From: Gammaproteobacteria bacterium | Lineage (GTDB): Bacteria; Pseudomonadota; Gammaproteobacteria; QOAV01 | DNA: 15,071 nt | Direction of reading: 5' to 3' | Assembly (NCBI GenBank): GCA_027067235.1 | Contig: JALXFQ010000320.1 | Location: forward strand, 1 to 15,071 | Shown: in pieces, positions 6,523-13,442 of the stretch | Layout: each line of letters begins with the position of its first letter | How positions within the stretch are numbered: position 1 is the stretch's first letter | The notes under the pieces: generated by a model | Told to the model about the DNA's origin: nothing | What the model saw: the letters and a program-made list of their open reading frames with translations, nothing else | Database searches by the model: none | Program-made: the position numbers and the translations under genes

Positions 6523-7248
6523 TTATGAGAACTGCTCACGTTCAATCAGGCGCCACTTTTTCTCGATAAAACCCTCCACCGGAGAATAATCGATTTTGTA
6601 ATGCATTTTTTCGTGGCGTTTTATCCAGTAGCCCAGATAAACATGCGGTTTACCGCGTTTGCGGGCTTCTTCCACCTGCCACAGAATGGCGTTTACGCCG
6701 AGACTGCGTCTGGCGTCATCGGGATCATAAAAGGTGTATACCGCGGACAGGCCGTCGGCAACGATATCTGTCACCGCGACGCAGAGCAGTCTTCCGCCCA
6801 GGCGAAACTCCACCAGTTCGGTGTCAATGCCCTGATAAAACAGAAATTCCTCGTAGTGATCGGGGTTGTCGTCGTTCATGGAAGAATCCGGATGACGGCC
6901 CTGCTGATACTTCTTGTACAGCTCGAAATGTTCTTGGCGGAATTCGCCCGGCACAATGTTGACCTGAAGATCTGCATTCCTGCGGGCGATGCGTTTTTGA
7001 TTACGCCGCAGCTGGAATGCGGCCACAGGCAGGCGCACCGAAACGCAGTCGTTGCAATCATAGCACTGGGGCCGGTAAACCAGATCGCCGCTACGCCGGA
7101 AACCCACCCGGATCAGGTAATTATAGGTTACCGTGTCGGCGGGATTTTGTGGATCGACGAATACAGTGGACGCTTCCCGGTCGGGAAAATAGCTGCACAC
7201 ATGCGGCGTGGAAATATAAAAAGTGGGTAGCTGGGTAATTACAGACAC
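6523..7248 (-). CDS. bpt: Aspartate/glutamate leucyltransferase (Bpt/Ate family)
   Basis: The enzyme transfers leucine from Leu-tRNA to proteins with N-terminal Asp or Glu, marking them for ClpS/ClpAP (bacterial N-degron pathway). The ATE_N domain shows Cys18 in HVCSYFPDREA and the cluster C62-YD-C65-ND-C68 followed by VSVR. The ATE_C half contains KYQQGRHPDSSMND, AVYTFYDPD and the YLGYWI signature. I chose the GTG at 7248, giving MSVITQLPTFYISTPH and 241 residues. AGGA lies six bases upstream, and the longer in-frame TTG start at 7275 adds unconserved residues. The start overlaps the last 10 bases of aat, so the two are co-transcribed and probably translationally coupled, which fits their shared pathway. 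Confidence 0.95.
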   Translation of the reverse strand: MSVITQLPTFYISTPHVCSYFPDREASTVFVDPQNPADTVTYNYLIRVGFRRSGDLVYRPQCYDCNDCVSVRLPVAAFQLRRNQKRIARRNADLQVNIVPGEFRQEHFELYKKYQQGRHPDSSMNDDNPDHYEEFLFYQGIDTELVEFRLGGRLLCVAVTDIVADGLSAVYTFYDPDDARRSLGVNAILWQVEEARKRGKPHVYLGYWIKRHEKMHYKIDYSPVEGFIEKKWRLIEREQFS

Positions 7249-7940
7249 GTGAAATCCTGATCGAATTGCCAACAACCGGTTTTGTCCGGCTGGTTTATTC
7301 CTTTGGTCAACAATTTTCGGAACTGGTTTCGTGGAATTTCCTCTGCGCCCAGAGTAAACAGATGGGGCGAGGCAATCTGACAGTCGATCAATTCAAATCC
7401 CCATGCCTGCAGTTGCCGGCACAGGTACACAGTGGCCACTTTCGAGGCGTCGCTGACCCGGGAAAACATGGATTCGCCAAAAAAAACGCGGCCTATGCTG
7501 ATGCCATACAGGCCGCCCACCAGCTTGCCGTTCAGCCAGGTTTCTATGGAGTGGGCGTGGCCGCGTTCGTGCAGCTGGCAATAGGCATCCACCATCTCCT
7601 CGGTAATCCAGGTACCTGTTTCGCCTCTGCGCGGGCCGGCGCAGGCCAGCATTACCTGACGGAAATCCTGGTCTGCGGTAACGCGGAACCGCTCCCTGCG
7701 CAGGGTTTTTCTCAGGCTGCGGCTGATCTTTATCCTGTCAGGAAACAGCACCGCCCTGGGATCGGGTGACCACCATAAAATGGGCTGACCTGCAGAATAC
7801 CAGGGAAAAATGCCCTGGCGATAGGCTTCCAGCAGGCGCGGGATGCTCAAATCCCCGCCAGCCGCCAGCAAGCCTTCCGGCGTGGCGTGGTCGACGGGTG
7901 GAAATCGCAGTTCATTGTTATCCGGATTGAGCAGATACAT
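7239..7940 (-). CDS. aat: Leucyl/phenylalanyl-tRNA-protein transferase
   Basis: The enzyme adds Leu or Phe to proteins with N-terminal Arg or Lys, creating N-degrons for ClpS/ClpAP. Family blocks are intact: FPPVDHATPEGLLAAGGDLS, LLEAYRQGIFPW, ILWWSPDPRAVLFP, GTWITEEMVDAYCQLHERG, HAHSIETW and LVGGLYGISIGRVFFGESMF. I chose the ATG at 7940 (MYLLNPDNNELRFPP), giving 233 residues, the usual length. Longer in-frame starts up to 8096 add an arginine-rich, unconserved stretch that would overlap the divergent control region. bpt overlaps its 3' end. Confidence 0.95.
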   Translation of the reverse strand: MYLLNPDNNELRFPPVDHATPEGLLAAGGDLSIPRLLEAYRQGIFPWYSAGQPILWWSPDPRAVLFPDRIKISRSLRKTLRRERFRVTADQDFRQVMLACAGPRRGETGTWITEEMVDAYCQLHERGHAHSIETWLNGKLVGGLYGISIGRVFFGESMFSRVSDASKVATVYLCRQLQAWGFELIDCQIASPHLFTLGAEEIPRNQFRKLLTKGINQPDKTGCWQFDQDFTCL

Positions 7941-7978
7941 GGGTTTCTCATTCACAGGGACTGAACGATGCCACGCCG

Positions 7979-7984
7979 ATTGTA
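7979..7984 (-). promoter_or_regulatory. Candidate -10 box for aat-bpt
   Basis: On the minus strand TACAAT lies about 40 bases before the aat start, a good distance for a short leader. The region 16-18 bp further upstream has no good -35 box (TCGAGC at best). It is one half of the 282-bp divergent control region 7941-8222, whose remaining sequence shows no gene. Confidence 0.3.
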
Positions 7985-8162
7985 GCCGGAAACAGCGGCT
8001 CGCTCGACCCAAATCGTTAGCGCGACGGGGCAATGTCAGGCAGGCGCCAAGTGGCCAGCGCGGACATAACCTGGATTGTGTCTCATTACTAATCAATGGC
8101 TTACGTCACAGGCGTTTTGTCAGCGCCTTTGCGCGGTTACCAAGCCTGGAAATTTTCGTGCT

Positions 8163-8200
8163 TATACAGTTGCTTTTGTTGATAAATATTCTACAACAAA
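8163..8200 (+). promoter_or_regulatory. Candidate promoter and dyad operator of the exopolysaccharide operon
   Basis: TATACA (8163-8168), an 18-bp spacer and TATTCT (8187-8192) resemble sigma70 boxes. TTTGTTG (8175-8181) and CAACAAA (8194-8200) form a perfect 7-12-7 inverted repeat centred on the -10 box, as an operator would. An alternative sigma54-like pattern, GG-N10-GC, lies at 8148-8161 (TGGAAA...GTGC, weak match). The stretch is visibly more AT-rich than its surroundings. The ribosome-binding site GGAGGT follows at 8208-8213. Confidence 0.4.
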
Positions 8201-8222
8201 GCGTTATGGAGGTGCGCTAAAG

Positions 8223-9590
8223 TTGTTTGTAACCCTTTGCCAACAGGATCATCGACCTTCGCGGATCGAAACCGAGCGGTTTGATGTCGCGGATATCCAG
8301 GATCTGGCATTCGACCCGTTGTGCATACGCATCGAGGGGGAGGATACGGAGGCGGTCAATCATGCCCTGCAAACCATACGCGCTCACCGACCCTGGTCCC
8401 TGAAACCGGTTTTTACCGCGATGCCCGGCGATGAGGTCACCCGGGCCCTGCATGATGGCGTGTGCCAGAGCGACCAGCAGGCGCTGGCCCTGGCGCGGGA
8501 TATCGAGACCCTGGCGCAATCGGTGAACGGTCTGGAAGATGCGGGTCATCAGGATCAGCGATTGCTGCGATTCATGTTTACCCGGCCCGGTAAACAACTG
8601 CAGCCGGTGAAAGACTGGCGGCATGCCGATGTCTATTCTTATCCGCTGCTGGAATGCTTTGTCGATCCCGGTGAGAAAACCGGTGAATGGCGTACCCGGC
8701 TGCTGCGGCGTGGCTTGCTGCAGGAGCATGAGTTGTACGACCGCTTGCGGTTGTGCGGCAGCTGTTCTTCACCGCATCTGAACTATGTGGATGTCTGCCC
8801 CAACTGCGGTGACATTCATATCGAGAGCAAAAAATTCATACACTGTTTTACCTGTGGCCACGTGGCGCCGCAGGAGGCCTTTACCAGCGACGGTATTCTG
8901 GCCTGCCCCAAATGCCTGTCGGCGTTAAAACACATTGGCTCGGATTATGACCGGCCGCTGGAAAGCTTCCTGTGCAGCGCCTGCGAGCAGCGTTTCGCTG
9001 AGCCGGAAGTGGTGGCCAGCTGCCTGCAATGTGGTGATACGGCGAAGCCTGACGAACTGGTGGTGCGCCCCGTTGCCTCCTGTCAGTTGACCGAAGCCGG
9101 GCGACTCATGGCCCGGGGCGACGATTTCATGGGGCTGTTCTATTCGGTGGAAAACCTGAAATTTCAGCGCCCGCAAGTGTTCCTGCACATGCTGGACTGG
9201 CAGATATCCATTACCCGGCGTTACCCGGACAATCATTTTGCCCTGGTGGGTATCCGCATTACCAATGCCGGGCAGCTGGCCGAGGCTCTGGGCCATGTGT
9301 CGTCCATGAAACTGGTGGAACTGTTTATCCGCCTGCTTTCCGAATACATGCGAGACGCCGATATTTCCATGCGTGATCAGGAATACCGGGTGTGGTTCCT
9401 CATGCCCCACGCCGACGCCAGTGATGGTGAGGGTTTTCTGGCGCGGGTGGAGCGGCTGTGCGAACAATCGGCCGATGCCGAAGGCAATCGCCTGCAAATA
9501 CAGAGCTGTGGATTGTTTGCGCCGGCAGATCTTGAGGATGGGGAAAACGCCGAGCTGCTGCTGGCCAGAGCCGGAGGACTGCTGCAATGA
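8223..9590 (+). CDS. TackOD1-like zinc-module protein with degenerate GGDEF domain (probable c-di-GMP receptor)
   Basis: A soluble protein of 455 residues from the TTG at 8223, chosen because GGAGGT sits nine bases upstream; earlier in-frame starts lack a ribosome-binding site. Residues 1-110 are of unclear fold, possibly receiver-like. Residues about 113-285 match what I know of the TackOD1 output domain. It contains RLLRFMFTRPGKQLQPV, YPLLECF and six CxxC pairs (C178/181, 192/195, 208/211, 228/231, 251/254, 267/270), enough for three zinc sites, plus the FIHCFTCGHVAP and HIGSDYDRP blocks. Residues 300-455 look like a GGDEF fold. By alignment with PleD, the active-site signature is replaced by QEYRV (386-390), so no cyclase activity is expected, but the RxxD inhibitory site is kept (R377-DA-D380). 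This recalls PelD. Its stop overlaps the glycosyltransferase start (ATGA). I infer c-di-GMP control of the downstream synthase. Confidence 0.75.
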   Translation: MFVTLCQQDHRPSRIETERFDVADIQDLAFDPLCIRIEGEDTEAVNHALQTIRAHRPWSLKPVFTAMPGDEVTRALHDGVCQSDQQALALARDIETLAQSVNGLEDAGHQDQRLLRFMFTRPGKQLQPVKDWRHADVYSYPLLECFVDPGEKTGEWRTRLLRRGLLQEHELYDRLRLCGSCSSPHLNYVDVCPNCGDIHIESKKFIHCFTCGHVAPQEAFTSDGILACPKCLSALKHIGSDYDRPLESFLCSACEQRFAEPEVVASCLQCGDTAKPDELVVRPVASCQLTEAGRLMARGDDFMGLFYSVENLKFQRPQVFLHMLDWQISITRRYPDNHFALVGIRITNAGQLAEALGHVSSMKLVELFIRLLSEYMRDADISMRDQEYRVWFLMPHADASDGEGFLARVERLCEQSADAEGNRLQIQSCGLFAPADLEDGENAELLLARAGGLLQ

Positions 9591-10924
9591 GCGTGATGAG
9601 TGATGGCTTCTACGGGGCCTTGCTGACTTTTGGCGATCTGCTGTCGGGCATGGATCATCTGGATGAATTCATGCTCAAGTTTTTCCCGTTCGTATTGATA
9701 CTGGAGCTGCCATTCTATCTGATGATCGTGCTCGGCGTACTGAAAAACGCCGCCATGCGTTCGAATCCGGCTGATGATCCCGCTTATTTCCCCAGAGTCA
9801 GTTGTGGTCTGCTGTGCTACGCCGAGGGCAAGGCGGTACAGCTTTCCATTCGTTCCCTGGTGGAGCAGATCTATCCGGGTCATATCGAGATACTGGTGGT
9901 CATAGACGGCGCGATCCAGAACCATGAAACCACCGCTGCCGTAATGGAAATGAAAAACTATGTGGCGGAGCACAGCAACCGCTCGCTGGTCATCGTGCCC
10001 AAGCGCCAGCGTGGCGGGCGTGTATCCTCCCTGAACACCATTCTGGAGATGAACAGTGGCGAAATTGTCATGGCGCTGGATGGCGATACCTCGTTCGACA
10101 ATATTATGGTGCGGGCGGCGGTGCGGCATTTTCACGATCCGAACGTGGTGGCAGTGGCGGGCAATCTGCGCGTGCGCAACGCCAGGGCCAGCATTATTGC
10201 CGGCTTGCAGGCGATTGAATACATGCTGGCCATTCATCTATCGAAAATAGCGCTGAGCGAATTCAACGTGGTGAACAACGTGTCCGGCGCATTCGGCATT
10301 TTTCGCACCACCTTTCTGAGAAAAATTGGCGGCTGGGATGCCGGTACCGCCGAAGACCTGGATCTGACCACGCGCATCAAGGGCTATTTTGGGCGCTATC
10401 CGTCAATGCGTATTGTGTTCGAGCCAGACGCCACCGGTCACACCGACGCGCCGGAAACGCTGCGCCAGTTTCTCGACCAGCGCCTGCGCTGGGATGGCGA
10501 CCTGTTCTGGCTGTACATGCGCAAGCACTGGATGAGCTTCAATCCGCGCCTGCTGGGCTGGAAAAACTTTCTGGTGATGACCTGGGTTGGGCCTTTTTTC
10601 CAGATACTGACGCCGTTTCTGATTCTGTCCTATCTGGTGTTTTCATTCATCGTATTCGAGCCGCACCAGGTCTGGGGCGTACTGTTCCTGATTTACAGTT
10701 TTTATCTGCTGGTTACTCTGGCGCTGTACACCCTGTACATCGTGCTGGTATCGGACCGGCCAAAAGCAGATCTGGGTTTTGTTTGGCTGTTGCCGCTGTT
10801 TCCGCTGTTTACCTTCATGACGCGTATCTGGGCGGCTGTCTCTTCCCTCACAGAAATGTTTCTGTATTCCTCCAGGGACACCAGCATGGCGCCCTGGTGG
10901 GTAACCAAAAAGAGCAGGTTCTGA
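9587..10924 (+). CDS. Processive family-2 glycosyltransferase, exopolysaccharide synthase
   Basis: This 445-residue inner-membrane enzyme has one N-terminal membrane segment (about 31-52), a cytoplasmic GT-A domain and about four C-terminal hydrophobic segments (about 325-420). All signatures of processive GT2 synthases are present: D107 in VVIDGA, D165-G-D167, T254-A-E256-D257 and Q298-RL-R301-W302. Such enzymes polymerise UDP- or GDP-sugars and extrude the chain through their own membrane channel, as PgaC, hyaluronan synthase, BcsA and Alg8 do. The donor cannot be read from sequence, though the overall layout is PgaC-like. The loop usually carrying GK before the D-x-D motif reads GGR (143-145). 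It overlaps the preceding gene by four bases and is followed seven bases later by the channel gene. Confidence 0.9.
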   Translation: MSVMSDGFYGALLTFGDLLSGMDHLDEFMLKFFPFVLILELPFYLMIVLGVLKNAAMRSNPADDPAYFPRVSCGLLCYAEGKAVQLSIRSLVEQIYPGHIEILVVIDGAIQNHETTAAVMEMKNYVAEHSNRSLVIVPKRQRGGRVSSLNTILEMNSGEIVMALDGDTSFDNIMVRAAVRHFHDPNVVAVAGNLRVRNARASIIAGLQAIEYMLAIHLSKIALSEFNVVNNVSGAFGIFRTTFLRKIGGWDAGTAEDLDLTTRIKGYFGRYPSMRIVFEPDATGHTDAPETLRQFLDQRLRWDGDLFWLYMRKHWMSFNPRLLGWKNFLVMTWVGPFFQILTPFLILSYLVFSFIVFEPHQVWGVLFLIYSFYLLVTLALYTLYIVLVSDRPKADLGFVWLLPLFPLFTFMTRIWAAVSSLTEMFLYSSRDTSMAPWWVTKKSRF

Positions 10925-10931
10925 CAAAAGC

Positions 10932-13442
10932 ATGAAAGCGCTACTCACAATGCTGTTGATCCTGTTCAGTCTGCCGACGTGGGCAGGCGGAGCGCATGTG
11001 TCCGCTTTTCGCATGCATGCCGAAGGCGACAACGAGCGTCTGGTGTTCGTGCTGGATCAGGCCGAGCATTACCGGCTGTTCAAACTGAAGCAACCGGATC
11101 GGCTGGTAATCGATCTGAATGAAACCGAACTGGGCAGTGGCGTGTTCGGCGACAGCCTGGTTGGTCAGTATGTGTCGGCCATTCGCACCGGCAGGCGAGA
11201 ACAGGGACTGCGCATCGTGGTTGATCTGAAACAGGATGTTTCTTTCCGCTCATTCGTGTTGAAAGACAAGAGCGACGAACCGATCCGGCTGGTGGTGGAT
11301 TTGTCTTCCGGCAGCGAGGCAAAAGTTCCGCAGAAACCGGCTCCGCGCAGCACGCCCGCGCCGGAACAGTCCGTGCGCCGGGTGGCTTACCGGGACGATG
11401 AAGTCATACAGCCGGACGGCGACAAGGCATTGCTGGCAGCGCTGGAACGAAAAGCCCTGCAGGCTCCGCAGGTGTTGATCGCCGACGCCATACTGAAGTC
11501 GGCGCAAAGCCAGCTGCAAGGCAAACAGGCAGGCAGTGGCTTGCAGCTGTATGGCTCGTTCAATGTGGGCAACGCATACGAAAGGACAGCGGATGGCCTC
11601 AATCACGACACCGCCATGACGGCGGAGATTGGCGTGCGTTATCCGTTGCTGGGCGATCGGGTGACGGAAAGAAAAAGCGAGCAGGAAGCACGGTTACAGC
11701 GTGATATTGCCGCTCTGAAAAAGCAGATCAAAACAGCGGCGGCGTTGCAGGCGGTGCGTGACCAGTATGTGGATTACTGGGCCAACAGCCAACGCCTGAA
11801 ACTTGCCCGCTCCTATGTGCAGGACGAAAGCGCTGTGCTGAAAAGGCTGTCGCTGCGCAAATCCGAAGGTTTGCTGCTGGAGGCAGACCGGCTGGAACTG
11901 GTTTCCACATTTCAGTATGCGGCAACGGATCTTTCGCGGTTCTCCCGCGGCCGCTCCGAGGCTCTGCAGCAGATCAATCTGCTGACTGGCGAATACCTGT
12001 CCGATTTCGAACCGGCCCGTCCTGATTTCTCGCAGGCCTGTGACGATGAAAGCCGCCTGCGCCTGGCAGTGGTATCCACCAGTCCCGAACTGAAAATCTA
12101 CCAGCTGCAGATCGACCAGCAACGTCACAGCCTGCCCCTGAACAAATGGGAGCCGATCAAATCCAGTATCTATGCCGGCAGGCGCGTCAGCGACCGGGAC
12201 TATCCGGTGGATGGCGACAACTGGAATGTTGGCGTGACTGTTACCGCGCCCTTGCGCGTGCGCAAGGCGATGAAATCCGGCCTCGACCAGAGCCGGGCGG
12301 AGCTGCAGAAACTGCAGTTGCAAATGGGCGTCAAGACCGACCAGATTCTGGCCGAAATCCAATCCAGCGTGAATCAGTATCATACGGCGCAAGCTGGATT
12401 GCGCTATGCCGCGACACAGATCGAAGGCTATCGCGAGGGCTTGCGCGAGGCGAATCTGAGACGGCAGTATCTGGACGGTGACGTTATCGAACAGCTGCAA
12501 AAAGCGCGTTACCAGTATTATCGTTCAGCCCTGAAGGCAGTCGACGCCCGCACCCAACTGTTCAGAGCGCAGATTCGCTTGCTGAAATACCTGCCGCAAG
12601 GCTGCCGGGCGAAAAGCGAGCCCGACGGGCCGGGCGGCGGAATGCTGAAAGTGGTGCATAGCGCAGGCGCGCAGAATCACGCGCCGGGTCTGTCCATGTA
12701 TGTCTGGAAAAGTGGTGATATGCTGGCTCGACAAGGCGCCGGCGAGGATGTGCTGGGCGAGCTGAAAGCAGCCGGGATCAACCGTTTGTTGCTGTCCCTG
12801 AATGCAGACCAGATCAGGCAGGCGGTGCAAAACAGCGACGAAATACGATCTTTCCTGGCGCAGGCCCATGCCAGAAACATGCAGGTGGAATTGCTGCTGG
12901 GCGACGCCCAGTGGATTCTGCCCGAAAGCCGCGAAGGTTTGCTGCAGACCGTGGAACAGCTCAAGGATTATCCTTTCGACGGCCTGCACCTGGATCTGGA
13001 GCCCGGACAGCTGGCGTTATACAAGAAGCGGCCCGGCTATGTGATCGATGAACTGATTCATACACTGCAACTGGTAAAATCCCTGTCCAGCTGGCCGCTG
13101 TCGCTGACCACGCATTATCGCAATCTGGCTGTCAGATCCGGTAAAAACTGTCTCGGCTGTGGGCTGGAAAATATTGGACTCAGGGAGTTGACCCTGATGA
13201 TCTATGTGGCCAATCCGAAGCGCGTGGCCGAGATAGCGCAGCCCATACTGGACGCCTGGCCCGGTTTGCGTATCAGTGTGGCGCAAAGCGTCGAGCCGTT
13301 CCTGCCCCGGGAAGAAACCCTGTGGGGCAAGACACGCCAGCGTCTGATGGACAATGCGGGTAAGGTATCTGCCTCGCTGAAAGGCAAAAATTTTTCCAGC
13401 GTGGTCATCCAGTCGTGGCACTATTACCGGAAAATGATGTGA
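10932..13442 (+). CDS. AMIN domain / TolC-type channel / GH18-like TIM barrel fusion
   Basis: An exported protein of 836 residues. Residues 1-18 are a Sec signal peptide (cleavage after TWA). Residues 22-125 form an AMIN domain, typically peptidoglycan- or envelope-binding, with paired RLVFVLDQ, RLVIDLNE, LRIVVDL and IRLVVDL strands. A Pro-rich linker (132-146) leads to a TolC/OEP-type channel (about 165-555). This shows two helical repeats and two strand pairs (LQLYGSFN...MTAEIGVRYPLLG and SSIYAGRR...WNVGVTVTAPL). A Gly-rich linker near 565-570 leads to a domain (585-836) that reads as eight beta strands of a TIM barrel. Strand 4, FDGLHLDLE (682-690), fits the GH18 active-site pattern with one deviation (His686); E690 would be the acid. 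MIY (756-758) and W829 also fit GH18. I infer an outer-membrane export channel with its own periplasmic polymer hydrolase. Confidence 0.82.
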   Translation: MKALLTMLLILFSLPTWAGGAHVSAFRMHAEGDNERLVFVLDQAEHYRLFKLKQPDRLVIDLNETELGSGVFGDSLVGQYVSAIRTGRREQGLRIVVDLKQDVSFRSFVLKDKSDEPIRLVVDLSSGSEAKVPQKPAPRSTPAPEQSVRRVAYRDDEVIQPDGDKALLAALERKALQAPQVLIADAILKSAQSQLQGKQAGSGLQLYGSFNVGNAYERTADGLNHDTAMTAEIGVRYPLLGDRVTERKSEQEARLQRDIAALKKQIKTAAALQAVRDQYVDYWANSQRLKLARSYVQDESAVLKRLSLRKSEGLLLEADRLELVSTFQYAATDLSRFSRGRSEALQQINLLTGEYLSDFEPARPDFSQACDDESRLRLAVVSTSPELKIYQLQIDQQRHSLPLNKWEPIKSSIYAGRRVSDRDYPVDGDNWNVGVTVTAPLRVRKAMKSGLDQSRAELQKLQLQMGVKTDQILAEIQSSVNQYHTAQAGLRYAATQIEGYREGLREANLRRQYLDGDVIEQLQKARYQYYRSALKAVDARTQLFRAQIRLLKYLPQGCRAKSEPDGPGGGMLKVVHSAGAQNHAPGLSMYVWKSGDMLARQGAGEDVLGELKAAGINRLLLSLNADQIRQAVQNSDEIRSFLAQAHARNMQVELLLGDAQWILPESREGLLQTVEQLKDYPFDGLHLDLEPGQLALYKKRPGYVIDELIHTLQLVKSLSSWPLSLTTHYRNLAVRSGKNCLGCGLENIGLRELTLMIYVANPKRVAEIAQPILDAWPGLRISVAQSVEPFLPREETLWGKTRQRLMDNAGKVSASLKGKNFSSVVIQSWHYYRKMM

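Noticed and set aside
8076..8222. Longer N-terminus for the first operon gene
   Set aside because: The 49 extra residues have no ribosome-binding site, run through the AT-rich promoter-like region and show no conserved pattern. The TTG at 8223 after GGAGGT is better.
8400..8560. Response-regulator receiver domain in the first operon gene
   Set aside because: The N-terminal part has a vaguely receiver-like rhythm, but the phosphoacceptor Asp and conserved Lys could not be placed with confidence.
9377..10237. Open frame of 286 codons on the minus strand across the first and second operon genes
   Set aside because: It crosses the junction of two genes with clear domains and resembles no known protein.
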